Of a stretch of DNA of 18,346 nt, positions 6,890 to 15,752 are shown one piece after another. Below the pieces are notes generated by a model. It ran no database searches. It saw nothing but the letters and a program-made list of their open reading frames with translations, and was not told where the DNA came from. Source of the stretch: Sedimentisphaerales bacterium (GTDB lineage Bacteria > Planctomycetota > Phycisphaerae > Sedimentisphaerales > Anaerobacaceae); contig JAFGTU010000205.1 of NCBI GenBank assembly GCA_016933985.1, forward strand, positions 1 through 18,346, written 5' to 3'. The position numbers were made by a program, and so were the translations under genes. Within the stretch, counting starts at the first letter, position 1. Each line of letters starts with the position of its first letter.

Positions 6890-8029
6890 TTATTTACAGC
6901 CTTCGAGCCAGTGCTGGGCTAACGTCAGGACGTCGAGCATGTCTATTTTGTCGTCGTCGAAGAAGTCAGCTCCGCTGCAATAGCTGCAGTCTGTTGCCCC
7001 CCAATAAAGAGCGAGGGTTGCGAAATCGTCCCATTGCACGTTGTGGTCTCTATCCATATCGCCGGGCATGATGGTCTGATAGAGATGGACTTTGCCGTCG
7101 CCGGCGCCAATTAGGACGTCGGGATAGCCGTCGCCGGTCCAGTCGCAAACAGACGGGCGCGATCGCGATTGTGCCTCATAGATGGGGGCGCCGACGGCTT
7201 CAACGGCTTGGTAGCCCGCGAAGCTGGGGACGGCATCTGTTGCCTTGTTGCTGTAGAACAAGAGCTGGCCGTTGGTGTTGCCTGCGAGGATGTCCTTTTT
7301 GCCGTCGCCATCGAGGTCGAGGATGTCGGGGCTGGAGCGAAGAGCGGGGACAACAAGGCTCGATGTGTTCTCGACGGCATAGGATTCGGCGAGAAAATCA
7401 GGCTCCGCATCGGTTCCTTCGTTGATAAACAGGCGTATCTTTGCATCATACTCTCCGACGGCAAGGTCCTTTTTTCCGTCGTTGTTCCAATCGACAACGC
7501 AAGGGGTGGCTCGTGATCCGACATCTATATTCGTCTTAGAGCCGGCAGGGCCGACCTTCAGGAATGTTCCTGCGTCGAAGTTAGGGTCGCTGTCGCTGCC
7601 GACGTTTAAGAAGATTTTCACCGTGCCGTCGGACTGGCCTACGAGCAGGTCCTTCTTTGCATCGGCGTCCCAATAGACGACGCGTGGGAAGCAGCCCATG
7701 CAGCCTGATCCCGTGCAGGCGAGGTCGGCACCGTTGGCCTGGGCGTAGAAAAAGGTGGTGAATTGCGGCTTCGATGCTGCGTCTGTGTTGATGTATATTC
7801 GGACCTTCCCGATGTAGCTGCCGCTTCCCTCGCCGACGATCAGGTCGTTGAGGCCGTCGTTATCCCAGTCGGCGAGCGAGGGGACCGAGTATCCGAGCAC
7901 GCTGATATCTGCACCGCCGGCCTGGACCAGCTCTTCGGGCCCGAGTCTGAGGAGCAAATCTCCGGCATAAGCCCTGGCCGCAATGGATGCGGCTGCGAGC
8001 AAAACTGTCAAGAAAATCGCACGGTTCAT
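6890..8029 (-). CDS. Secreted VCBS/FG-GAP repeat protein with dockerin-like C-terminus
   Basis: A 379-aa protein. The ATG at 8029 is chosen because AGGAGG lies 7 nt before it and a clean Sec signal follows (residues 1-22, ending ARAYA); the frame runs upstream to 8242 only through repeat sequence. Five blade-like repeats of about 60 residues are visible (near 51, 117, 177, 235 and 293), each with a calcium-loop pattern such as DWDNDGLNDLIVG, DWNNDGKKDLAVG or DLDGDGKKDILAG followed by a strand and a DAxPxF spacer. Such VCBS/FG-GAP repeats form beta-propellers used in adhesion or ligand binding. The end (324-343 and 355-374) is a dockerin-like pair with a C-x2-C linker, matching the style of the 190-933 protein. 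Likely extracellular; the ligand is unknown. Confidence 0.88.
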   Translation of the reverse strand: MNRAIFLTVLLAAASIAARAYAGDLLLRLGPEELVQAGGADISVLGYSVPSLADWDNDGLNDLIVGEGSGSYIGKVRIYINTDAASKPQFTTFFYAQANGADLACTGSGCMGCFPRVVYWDADAKKDLLVGQSDGTVKIFLNVGSDSDPNFDAGTFLKVGPAGSKTNIDVGSRATPCVVDWNNDGKKDLAVGEYDAKIRLFINEGTDAEPDFLAESYAVENTSSLVVPALRSSPDILDLDGDGKKDILAGNTNGQLLFYSNKATDAVPSFAGYQAVEAVGAPIYEAQSRSRPSVCDWTGDGYPDVLIGAGDGKVHLYQTIMPGDMDRDHNVQWDDFATLALYWGATDCSYCSGADFFDDDKIDMLDVLTLAQHWLEGCK

Positions 8030-8065
8030 CTCACATCCTCCTGTATTATTGACGGGTAATCGCCA

Positions 8066-8095
8066 TTTATAGGAGGCGCTTCTGCACCGCAGCAA
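8066..8095 (-). promoter_or_regulatory. Candidate promoter for the VCBS/dockerin-like gene
   Basis: On the minus strand TTGCTG (8095-8090) and TATAAA (8071-8066) are separated by 18 nt. The predicted leader to the ATG at 8029 is about 30 nt and includes the AGGAGG site. Confidence 0.4.
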
Positions 8096-8129
8096 CCTCC
8101 ACCTTCCCGGCTGCGCCGAGGCGAGCGAG

Positions 8130-8176
8130 GGGTAGGAGATTGCCACGTCGGCCTTCGGCCTCCTCGCAATGACGGG
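8130..8176. repeat. REP-like palindromic intergenic repeat
   Basis: ATTGC (8139-8143) pairs with GCAAT (8166-8170), enclosing GGCC-TTC-GGCC (8150-8160), with a GC-rich flank. Its minus-strand translation, VIARRPKADVAIS, is a peptide often seen as spurious ORFs from dispersed intergenic repeats in bacterial genomes (recollection, not a search). It falls in the 370-nt gap between the divergent VCBS and GH38 genes. Copy number cannot be judged from one window. Confidence 0.5.
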
Positions 8177-8297
8177 TACCACAAAACCAAGTGTTGAAAG
8201 GCACTGCCGCAAAAACAGATGCAGACCTTCCACACCGCACATCCCTGCGCCTATATTAGTTTATCTTATTCGTTGATAAAAGTCAAGCGCAAAGCCC

Positions 8298-8325
8298 TTG
8301 CAGGGCGGCGGCAATTCCGTATAAT
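8298..8325 (+). promoter_or_regulatory. Candidate promoter for the GH38 gene
   Basis: TTGCAG at 8298-8303 and a perfect TATAAT at 8320-8325 are 16 nt apart. The expected transcript start, near 8332, gives a leader of about 68 nt containing a small hairpin (CTGCA 8353-8357 with TGCAG 8362-8366) before the AAGGAGG ribosome site at 8388-8394. Confidence 0.5.
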
Positions 8326-8399
8326 TGACCCGAATGTTTTTACCGTTGAGTTCTGCAATTTTGCAGGGGCCTTGTTTTTTCCTATGCAAGGAGGCATTT

Positions 8400-11300
8400 A
8401 TGAGCAAGTCAGGTTTAAGGAACGCGAAAAGGTTCGGGAAGTACGGTCGGTTTGTTCTTGTTTGCACGGCTGCTGTCGCGATTGCGTATTGCGGCGTTCG
8501 GGCTGAGGAGGGGCAGGGATCGCCGCCCGGGGAAGGTCAAGCGGGCGGGCCGTTGCGTTTGATTTCGGTCGAGCCTACGGTTTTATTTGTCAGGGAGCAA
8601 GGGTCTCTTCTGCAGGTGGCCGAGGTGGAGCTTGAGAGCACGGCGGAGCTTAGCAAGGTGAAGGTGGAGGTGAAGCTCGGCACGCTGCAAAGGACCACCG
8701 GTCTCGGCAATATTGCCAAGGGCAAGACCAAGGTGGAGATTTATGTGCCCGAAATCATAGCTGCGACCGAGGCGGAGTTCGTTATCAGGGTCGATAAGGA
8801 CGTGGCGGTTCAACAGAAGATGATGTGGCAACCTCAACGGCACTGGAAGGTCTATGTCGTTCCGATTACGCATCACGACCTCGGCTACACCGACACTATT
8901 GAAAACGTTCTAAACCAGTATGATGGTTTTTACGACGACGTGATTCGTTTTTGCGAGCAGACGAAGGATTGGCCCGACGAGGCGAAGTATCGGTACACCG
9001 TGGAGAGCACGTGGTCGTTGAAGCATTTTGTTGCGCACAGGCCAAAGGATGTGATTAATAAGTTTGCGAAGTACGTCAACGAAGGCAGGATTGAGATCGG
9101 CGCGTTTTTCGGGAACGAGATAAGCTGTCTTTGCGGTCACGAGGAGCTTATTCGCCTGATGTATCCATCGTTTGAGTACGCGCGGATGATGGGCGGGGTG
9201 ATACGGACGGCCTCGATAACGGATGTGCCCGGCTTGAGCTGGGGTCTGCCGACGGTGCTTTCGGGTGCCGGGGTGAGGTATTTCTTCGCGGGTCTGCCGA
9301 CGTATTTCGAGTGGGGCAGGAACGACATCCACACTTTCTGGGATGAATCGGCGGTGCTGCGTCACGGCAGGCCGGATGCGTTTTGGTGGGAGGGGCCCGA
9401 CGGGGGGAGTGTGCTGGTGTATTACCAGGGCAGCTACGGATTCTTCAAGGCGACAACCGGGCCGAACTCGTATGAGTACGTGCTGGACAATCTTCCCGGT
9501 ATGCTTGAGGCGATGCAGAAAGAGGATACTCCGTTCAGCGTTGTGCGGTATATACACAACGGGGTGGACAATCATCCTCCGAGCGTGAAGATAAGCGACG
9601 TTGCGTCGGAGTGGAACGAGAAATGGGCGTACCCGCAGCTTATCGTGGCGACGAACAGGATGTTCTTCGAGGCGCTGGAACTGCAGTGCCAGAACATACG
9701 CACGTTTCGCGGCGAGCTGCCTGACACGGACTACGTTGTGGGGGCCGTCTCAACGGCGAAGGAGACGGGGATCAATCGGATAACCCACGAGAGGCTGCAG
9801 TCGGCGGAGAAGTCTGCGACGATCGCTTCATTGGTAAGCGACTATAAGTACCCGGCGAACGAGTTGCGTGAGGCTTACGATTGCATGCTGCTCTACGACG
9901 AGCATACCTGGGGCAGGGATTACCCTGAGGGCGAGGTGCAGGATTGGGCGTGGAATGAGAAGAGCCAGTATGCGTACAAAGCTGCGGGGCTGGTGAAGCC
10001 TATTTTGAGCGGGAGTCTCGATAGTATTGCGCACAAGATTGAGCTGAACGAAGAGGGACAGCATATCGTGGTCTTTAATTCGCTTTCTTTCGAGCGGACG
10101 GACGTTGTAAGAGTGGAGAAGCTCCTGGTTAAGGAGCCTTTCGATTTGATAGACACAGACGGCGGAGCAAAGGTTGCTTACCAGCGTGTTCGGCTGGACG
10201 GGCCTCAGGCCGCCGCGCCTTACAGCGCGTATCGGCACGCGAGGGGGCAATTCGAGGAGCATGAGCTTTTCGATTTGGTCTTTGTTGCCGATGCCGTCCC
10301 GTCTATGGGGTACAAGACGTATCGTATTGCTCCGAGGGAAGAGGCGGAATCGCCGGCAGGCGATATTACGGTTGGGCAGGGCGAAATTGAGAACCGTTTC
10401 TTCAAGGTTGTGCTGGATTCGGCGACCGGTGCGGTGAAGAGCATCTACGATAAAGAACTTTCGCGGGAGATGGTGGATGCGAATGCCAATGACGGGGTGA
10501 ATCAGTTTGTTGCGCGGTGGGTGCAAACCGGCAAGCTGGAAGGGCCGAGAGAAGTGACGATTCAGGAGGGGCAGAAGGGTCCTGTATATGGCAGTATCGT
10601 GGCGAGGAGCGAGGGGGCGGGGTGTCCTCAGATTACGCAGGAAGTCATTCTATACGACGGGATTAAGCGGATTGATTTTGCGAATCGAGTATTGAAGGAC
10701 TCGACGCCTCTGCTTGAGATATATTTTGCGTTTCCATTTAAGATTGACGATCCTGCGATTTTGTTCGAGGGGTCGAACTCTGTGATTAAGCCCTTGCGTG
10801 ATCAGTTTCCCGGGTCGAATTCCAATTACTACTCCGTGCAGCATTGGGCAAATGTTAGCAACGGGGAGGCTGGCGTGACGTTGTCGGCGGCGGAATCGCA
10901 TTTGATGGAGTTCGGCGGGTTGTGGCCTTGTTATGTCTCCCAGGCCCATCACGGCCTTGATCCTCCCGGCTTTGGAGCGGAGTTCGTCAAGGCCGAGGAC
11001 ATTAAGAAGGGGCATATTTATTCGTTTGTTATGGACGGCAATTTCCGCACGAATTTTCAGCCTGTTCAGCAGGGTGACATGCTGTTTCGGTATTCGGTTG
11101 CGACGCATAAGGGGCAGTGGAAAGAGGGACGGCGCAATTTCGGCTGGGCGGCGGGCAACCCGCTTATGCCGGTGGTGGTGGATGGCAAGAGAGACGGGAC
11201 GCTCGATAGGAAAGCGAGCTTTTGCAGCGTGAGCGAAAGCAACGTTATGCTGCTGACCTTGAAGCGCGCCGAAGACGGCAGCGGTATTATCATCCGGCTG

Positions 11301-11480
11301 ATCGAAACGGAAGGCAGCAACGGCGATGTAAGTGTGTCACTGCCTTTTCTAACAATCAAGGGCGCGTATGCGACGAATCTTGTGGAAGAGAACAAGGAGG
11401 GGGTAGTTTGCGCCAGGTACAGCTTTATGACGCCAATTAAGGCATATGGGATAAAGACTATTCGTGTTCAAGGGGATTAA
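8400..11480 (+). CDS. Secreted glycoside hydrolase family 38 (alpha-mannosidase-like)
   Basis: A 1026-aa protein. The ATG at 8400 follows AAGGAGG by 5 nt; the open frame upstream to 8325 is leader. A basic N-terminus and hydrophobic stretch (17-34) form a Sec signal, so the enzyme should act outside the cytoplasm. The catalytic domain starts near 148 with VVPITHHDLGYTD (155-164), the GH38 metal-binding H-x-D type motif; D275 in ITDVPGLSW fits the nucleophile Asp, and LYDEHTWG near 498-505 fits the later metal-binding His region. The C-terminal beta-domain begins near 664 with ENRFFKVVLDSATGAVKSIYDKE, typical of GH38 C-terminal domains. GH38 enzymes are zinc-dependent retaining glycosidases, mostly alpha-mannosidases; exact linkage cannot be told. 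The length matches the family. It stands alone between two promoter candidates. Confidence 0.92.
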   Translation: MSKSGLRNAKRFGKYGRFVLVCTAAVAIAYCGVRAEEGQGSPPGEGQAGGPLRLISVEPTVLFVREQGSLLQVAEVELESTAELSKVKVEVKLGTLQRTTGLGNIAKGKTKVEIYVPEIIAATEAEFVIRVDKDVAVQQKMMWQPQRHWKVYVVPITHHDLGYTDTIENVLNQYDGFYDDVIRFCEQTKDWPDEAKYRYTVESTWSLKHFVAHRPKDVINKFAKYVNEGRIEIGAFFGNEISCLCGHEELIRLMYPSFEYARMMGGVIRTASITDVPGLSWGLPTVLSGAGVRYFFAGLPTYFEWGRNDIHTFWDESAVLRHGRPDAFWWEGPDGGSVLVYYQGSYGFFKATTGPNSYEYVLDNLPGMLEAMQKEDTPFSVVRYIHNGVDNHPPSVKISDVASEWNEKWAYPQLIVATNRMFFEALELQCQNIRTFRGELPDTDYVVGAVSTAKETGINRITHERLQSAEKSATIASLVSDYKYPANELREAYDCMLLYDEHTWGRDYPEGEVQDWAWNEKSQYAYKAAGLVKPILSGSLDSIAHKIELNEEGQHIVVFNSLSFERTDVVRVEKLLVKEPFDLIDTDGGAKVAYQRVRLDGPQAAAPYSAYRHARGQFEEHELFDLVFVADAVPSMGYKTYRIAPREEAESPAGDITVGQGEIENRFFKVVLDSATGAVKSIYDKELSREMVDANANDGVNQFVARWVQTGKLEGPREVTIQEGQKGPVYGSIVARSEGAGCPQITQEVILYDGIKRIDFANRVLKDSTPLLEIYFAFPFKIDDPAILFEGSNSVIKPLRDQFPGSNSNYYSVQHWANVSNGEAGVTLSAAESHLMEFGGLWPCYVSQAHHGLDPPGFGAEFVKAEDIKKGHIYSFVMDGNFRTNFQPVQQGDMLFRYSVATHKGQWKEGRRNFGWAAGNPLMPVVVDGKRDGTLDRKASFCSVSESNVMLLTLKRAEDGSGIIIRLIETEGSNGDVSVSLPFLTIKGAYATNLVEENKEGVVCARYSFMTPIKAYGIKTIRVQGD

Positions 11481-11488
11481 GAGCGGCG

Positions 11489-11540
11489 ATGGGACGGGGT
11501 GTGAAAAAGATGATTTCTTTTGGGATTTTATCCGTCCCAT
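11489..11540. repeat. Inverted repeat downstream of GH38
   Basis: ATGGGACGG (11489-11497) is perfectly complementary to CCGTCCCAT (11532-11540), with a 34-nt loop. No T-run follows, so it is not a classical terminator. It may stabilise the 3' end of the GH38 transcript. The rest of the 268-nt gap to the next gene holds only the promoter below. Confidence 0.35.
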
Positions 11541-11632
11541 AATAAGGCTGCCTGCTGTTTGCTCAATGGCGGTTATTTCTGCTGGGTGTGCAGACGGCTT
11601 GGGGGCATTGTCGTATTGGTCCGGCGCGGTTC

Positions 11633-11661
11633 TTGACATCACATCTTTGCGACCATAGCAT
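11633..11661 (+). promoter_or_regulatory. Candidate promoter for the metalloprotease gene
   Basis: A perfect TTGACA at 11633-11638 is followed after 17 nt by TAGCAT (11656-11661, 4/6). An alternative -10, CATAAT at 11659-11664, has a 20-nt spacer. It points to the gene at 11749. Confidence 0.5.
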
Positions 11662-11748
11662 AATCGGCTCCGACAGGGGCAGGTTCGGTTGTGCTGTCGG
11701 CTTGCTACGGAAGAGCGTTCCTTGTCTTACTTTTTAGGAGATCGAGAT

Positions 11749-14565
11749 ATGGATAATGCAAAGTCAAAATTGATAGTTGTGTTGTCAGTGACGGCGGCAT
11801 TTGTGGGATTTTTGTCGTCGAGTGGGTGGGCGGAGGAGGCCAAGCCCGAGTTTCCGCCTCTGAATGAAGTGCTCAAAGACTACGAGCAGGTTGTTTCGAC
11901 GGCGGACGGGGAAAAGAGCTTTTATACGATCTGGACCCGGGAGAAGGACGGGCAGATGCTGGCTGCGCTTCCGAGCGGATACGAGGGGAAGAAATTTTTT
12001 GTGGCGATGACGGTCGCCAGCGGGGAGGATTATGCCGGCCTGCAGGCGGGCGACATGTACGTCTATTGGAGGCGGTACGACAAGCGTCTGGCGCTGGTTC
12101 AGCCAAACATCGAGATCAGGTCGACGGGCGATGAGGAGTCCAAGAGCTCTGTGGAGCGGCTGTTCACCGACAAGGTTATCCTTGACGTTCCGATTGTGAC
12201 GATGTCGGGCAACTCTCCGGTTATTGACATGGATGCGTTGCTTGTGGGGCAGTCGGAGAAGTTTTTCGGCTCTCGCGTGCGTATTTCGAATCCTCAGTTG
12301 GTTAGTATCAAGAAGGCCAAGGCGTTTCCGAAGAATGTCGAGCTTGCATTCGAGGGTCCGACCAGCGACGGGACTTTGCAGATACTTCATTATTCGATCA
12401 GCGAGATTCCGGGCAACACGGGGTATAAGCCGCGCAAGGCGGACGAACGCGTCGGCTATTTTACGACGAGCTACAGTGATTACGGGCAATTCACGGACCC
12501 CGAGACGCGCGTTCGATATATCAATAGGTGGCATTTGGAAAAGGCGGATCCTTCGCTTCAGGTCAGCCCTCCGAAGAATCCGATAGTTTTCTATATTGAG
12601 CATACGACTCCGGTTCGGTATCGGCGATGGATACGGGAGGGGCTTTTGTATTGGAACAAGGCATTCGAGAAGGTCGGCATCTCGAATGCTATCGAGGTTT
12701 ATTATCAGGACACTCGGTCCGGGGCGCACATGGAGAAGGATCCGGAAGACGTGCGTTACAATTTCATTCGCTGGTTGAGCAACAACCACGGCACTGCGAT
12801 CGGTCCGAGCCGGGTTCATCCGGAGACGGGTCAAATCCTCGATGCCGACGTCATCCTGACGGACGGCTGGATTCGTCACTTCTGGACGACTTACAATGAG
12901 GTGATGCCCGAGATAGTTATGGAGGGCATCAGTCCGGAGTCGTTGGCGTGGTTGCGAGACCATCCGAATTGGGACCCTCGGATTCGGCTGGCTCCTCCGT
13001 CCGAGCGCGACCATATCCGGGCGGAGCTTGCCGCAAATGCGGGTCTTTCCTACGGGGGGCATCCGATGGCGCATTCGAGCGCGGATATGATCGGGGACGA
13101 CGAGTATGACGGGCTTGCCGGCAGGACGTCTCAGGTCAACGGGATGTGCACTCTGACTCTCGGCAAGGCTTTCGACGTGGCTATGTTCCGGATGAATCTT
13201 GCGATAGGCGAGGCGGCGGGCGACGATGGAGAAGGCGAGAAGAAAGAGGGCGAAAAGGAGAAAGATGAGGAGAAAAAGGATGAAAAGAAGGAGCCTATGA
13301 TCGACGGTATGCCGGAGTCATTTATCGGGCCGATGGTTGCAGACCTGGTCTGTCACGAGGTTGGGCATACGCTGGGGTTGAGGCATAATTTCAAGGCTTC
13401 AAGCGTATATACGATGAGCGAGGTTAACAGTAAGGAAATGAAAGGCAGTAAGCCGCACGCCGGCTCCGTGATGGACTATTTGCCCGTGAATATGAATTTC
13501 AAGGACGGCGAGGTTCAGGGCGACTATGGCATGATCGGCGTCGGTCCTTACGATATGTGGGCGATTGAGTACGGGTATTCTCAGGATGATAAGGCTCTTA
13601 AGGGGATACTTGAGCGTGTGGCCGAGCCGGAGCTGCGGTATGCGACGGATGAGGACACTTTCGGCCCGGACCCGTTGGCGCGCCGGTACGATTTCAGCAA
13701 GGACCCCCTGGAATTCGCCGGGAACCAGATGCGCATCGTCAAACATAATAGAGAACGAATTATCGACAAGCTGGTGAAGGACGGCGACAGTTGGGCAAAG
13801 GCGCGTCGCGCGTATGAAATGACTCTCTCGATGCAGTTGCGTGCGGTGAGTATGATGAGCAACTGGCTTGGTGGGGCGTTTGTCTATCGGGACAAGAAGG
13901 GTGACAAGGACGGTCGGCTGCCGATAGAGGTTGTGCCGGCGAAACAGCAGCGTGATGCCCTGGCCTTCGTGATTGAGAACACTTTCAGAGATGAGGCATT
14001 CGGACTGACAAGCGATCTTCTGGTGCGGATGACGGTGGATAAGTGGTGGGACGACATGTCGAGCGTAATGGGCGACTCGACGTGGCCGATACATGATCGG
14101 ATAGCGGGTATTCAGGTTTCGACTCTAGCAAGACTGATGTATCCGACCGTGCTTCGGCGGATTTATGACAATGAGTTTTTGTTGCCGGCCGACGAGGATG
14201 CGGTGACGCTTCCGGAGCTGCTGGATGCCATAACCAAGGAGATATGGAGCGAGCTGGATGCGGACGCGGGCAAGGAATATACGGCCCGCAAGTCGATGAT
14301 ATCGAGCCTTAGGCGGAACCTTCAGCGAGAGCATCTTGAGCTTCTTATTGATTTGAGCAGGTCGAGCTTCGGCAGCACGGCGGCGTACAACGCGATCTCG
14401 AATCTCGTTATGGATAAGCTTCGCGAGATAAAGGGCAAGATTGAGAATAAGTTTCCCGAGGCGCAGCAGGACAAGCTTGACCCTTACAGCAAGGCTCATC
14501 TAATGGACGCGACGACGCAAATCCAGAAGGCGCTGGATGCTCATTACGTATATAAGAGCCTATAG
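11749..14565 (+). CDS. Secreted zinc metalloprotease, DUF5117/DUF4953 type
   Basis: A 938-aa protein. The ATG at 11749 has TAGGAG 8 nt upstream; codons back to 11689 are leader. A Sec signal covers residues 1-28 (SSSGWA end). An N-terminal domain (about 40-270) matches the DUF5117 pattern. The catalytic region contains HEVGHTLGLRH (H536, E537, H540, H546), the HExxHxxGxxH zinc signature of metzincins, followed by SVMDYLPVN (M575) as a Met-turn candidate. The C-terminal 350 residues are largely helical. Proteins of this family, known mainly from Bacteroidetes and planctomycetes, are annotated as zinc-dependent metalloproteases with few characterised members. A Lys/Glu-rich low-complexity stretch at 491-515 lies just before the zinc motif. 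Likely extracytoplasmic; substrate unknown. Confidence 0.9.
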   Translation: MDNAKSKLIVVLSVTAAFVGFLSSSGWAEEAKPEFPPLNEVLKDYEQVVSTADGEKSFYTIWTREKDGQMLAALPSGYEGKKFFVAMTVASGEDYAGLQAGDMYVYWRRYDKRLALVQPNIEIRSTGDEESKSSVERLFTDKVILDVPIVTMSGNSPVIDMDALLVGQSEKFFGSRVRISNPQLVSIKKAKAFPKNVELAFEGPTSDGTLQILHYSISEIPGNTGYKPRKADERVGYFTTSYSDYGQFTDPETRVRYINRWHLEKADPSLQVSPPKNPIVFYIEHTTPVRYRRWIREGLLYWNKAFEKVGISNAIEVYYQDTRSGAHMEKDPEDVRYNFIRWLSNNHGTAIGPSRVHPETGQILDADVILTDGWIRHFWTTYNEVMPEIVMEGISPESLAWLRDHPNWDPRIRLAPPSERDHIRAELAANAGLSYGGHPMAHSSADMIGDDEYDGLAGRTSQVNGMCTLTLGKAFDVAMFRMNLAIGEAAGDDGEGEKKEGEKEKDEEKKDEKKEPMIDGMPESFIGPMVADLVCHEVGHTLGLRHNFKASSVYTMSEVNSKEMKGSKPHAGSVMDYLPVNMNFKDGEVQGDYGMIGVGPYDMWAIEYGYSQDDKALKGILERVAEPELRYATDEDTFGPDPLARRYDFSKDPLEFAGNQMRIVKHNRERIIDKLVKDGDSWAKARRAYEMTLSMQLRAVSMMSNWLGGAFVYRDKKGDKDGRLPIEVVPAKQQRDALAFVIENTFRDEAFGLTSDLLVRMTVDKWWDDMSSVMGDSTWPIHDRIAGIQVSTLARLMYPTVLRRIYDNEFLLPADEDAVTLPELLDAITKEIWSELDADAGKEYTARKSMISSLRRNLQREHLELLIDLSRSSFGSTAAYNAISNLVMDKLREIKGKIENKFPEAQQDKLDPYSKAHLMDATTQIQKALDAHYVYKSL

Positions 14566-14620
14566 TCCGGATTCTTCCAGGGCGTAGAGGGCACGGCACG
14601 GCCTAAAGGCCGCGACCTAA

Positions 14621-14800
14621 AACGGAGTTCGTGTGGGGGATCTACTCATGAGTTTGATCCACACCTGCGAGCTGAACAAGGTCAACCCCTTCGACTATAT
14701 GGCCCAACTACAAAAGCACGCCAGCGAGCCGTCCTCAGACCCCAATAGCTGGGCGCCTTGGAGCTACCGGGATATGCTCCAAAGAACCGACGCACCCTGA
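14621..14800 (+). pseudogene. IS66-family transposase, C-terminal remnant
   Basis: The frame from 14621 reads NGVRVGDLLMSLIHTCELNK, then VNPFDYMAQLQKHA and ending WAPWSYRDMLQRTDAP before TGA. This is the characteristic C-terminal end of IS66 TnpC transposases (GDxxMSLIHTCEL..NPFDY). A TAA at 14618-14620 and unrelated sequence upstream show that the other roughly 450 residues, including the DDE domain, are missing. An ATG at 14648 gives at most a 50-aa frame, unlikely to be functional. A small palindrome, CGGCC-TAAA-GGCCG, sits at 14599-14612. No intact IS66 end or target duplication was recognised. It marks an old insertion between the metalloprotease and PEP-CTERM genes. Confidence 0.85.
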
Positions 14801-14816
14801 TAAATTCAGATATTTT

Positions 14817-15614
14817 TCAAGCTTGCCGAAAGGATGCCTTCCTCTGACGGATCGCAAATCCGCCCAAGGCAAGGAGCAGAAGGCTCATCGGCTCCGGCAC
14901 CAAGTATGTGGCGTCTGCTGAACCGGGAGCCATCCGCCAGAAAGCTTCGATTCCTTGCTGCTTTTCGGTCAGTTCACAGCCGTACACTTCAAAGTGGGCA
15001 GATGTGAAACCGCTGACACAAACGCTGTACTCCTTCTCCTGGCCGTCGGCAACGTTGTACTCTATTGGCTCTTCAGTACTATAGTGTGAGACGGCATCGG
15101 GAATATTGTCAAAATCTCCTATCGAATAAAGCACAAAATTGGAGACGCTTTCTTGAAAGGGATAGTGATTGTTTGCATTAAACCCATCAGGAAGGAAGCT
15201 TTTGTCGGCGTAACTGTCGTAACCATTCGTGTTACCCACTTCGTTTGTAAGCAGATCCAAGTCGGCATCACTGTTCGGGTTGTAGGTGCTATCGTCGAGC
15301 GCAAGCGTTGCCTCTGTAAGGAAGACCGCACTATCACCACCTATGCCGGTAAGAAGAATGATCCCACTCTCACCTTTGGGCACAGAGACCACCAGCGTAG
15401 CTTCAGTCAAATCTAATGTGTCAGGGCCATAGGCGCCTGCCACAACGAGGTCAAAGGGGTTACTAAAAGTGAACCAAGTATCCTCATCTGGTCCAATGGT
15501 ACCGGCAACAGCACCCCTTATGTAAACCTGAAAGGCAGGTACGGCAAAGATGGTGCTACTAAGTCCAGAAACAATTATCAACATCAAATAAATCCGCAAT
15601 TTCAGTATTTTCAT
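14817..15614 (-). CDS. VPEP-CTERM sorted extracellular protein
   Basis: A 265-aa protein with a Sec signal (residues 1-24, ending TIFA) and a C-terminal sorting tail: VPEP at 239-242, a hydrophobic helix (MSLLLLALGGFA) and a basic end (RQRK). This is the PEP-CTERM signal recognised by exosortase, so the mature protein should be processed at the membrane and exported, often to the envelope or exopolysaccharide. The central part (25-235) is acidic and beta-rich, with SNPFDLVVAGAYGPDTLDLTEATLVVSVP; it resembles choice-of-anchor proteins found with this tail (from memory). No exosortase is encoded in the window. The start has GAAGGG 9 nt upstream. Its leader lies in the long gap to the right. Confidence 0.88.
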   Translation of the reverse strand: MKILKLRIYLMLIIVSGLSSTIFAVPAFQVYIRGAVAGTIGPDEDTWFTFSNPFDLVVAGAYGPDTLDLTEATLVVSVPKGESGIILLTGIGGDSAVFLTEATLALDDSTYNPNSDADLDLLTNEVGNTNGYDSYADKSFLPDGFNANNHYPFQESVSNFVLYSIGDFDNIPDAVSHYSTEEPIEYNVADGQEKEYSVCVSGFTSAHFEVYGCELTEKQQGIEAFWRMAPGSADATYLVPEPMSLLLLALGGFAIRQRKASFRQA

Positions 15615-15752
15615 GTTGTTTTACCCTTCAAAGGTCTCCGGAAAATGCGAAAAAAATCTTATTCATATAGGAACTTCCTTTCATTTTATCCCGGTGACCA
15701 TAGGCAAAGATTGACGCTTCTTAATTGACTCATTCGCACATTGAAATGGGCT

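Noticed and set aside
8030..8242. N-terminal extension of the VCBS protein frame
   Set aside because: It translates through the palindromic repeat and promoter; the ATG at 8029 has a strong AGGAGG and starts a proper signal peptide.
11785..13074. 429-codon open frame on the minus strand inside the metalloprotease gene
   Set aside because: It is antisense to a well-supported gene, has an Arg/His/Pro-rich composition typical of mirror frames in GC-rich coding DNA, and lacks a ribosome site.
14648..14800. IS66-like 50-aa frame as a functional small gene
   Set aside because: It matches only the extreme C-terminus of a large transposase, and the reading frame continues upstream of its ATG in the same family pattern.
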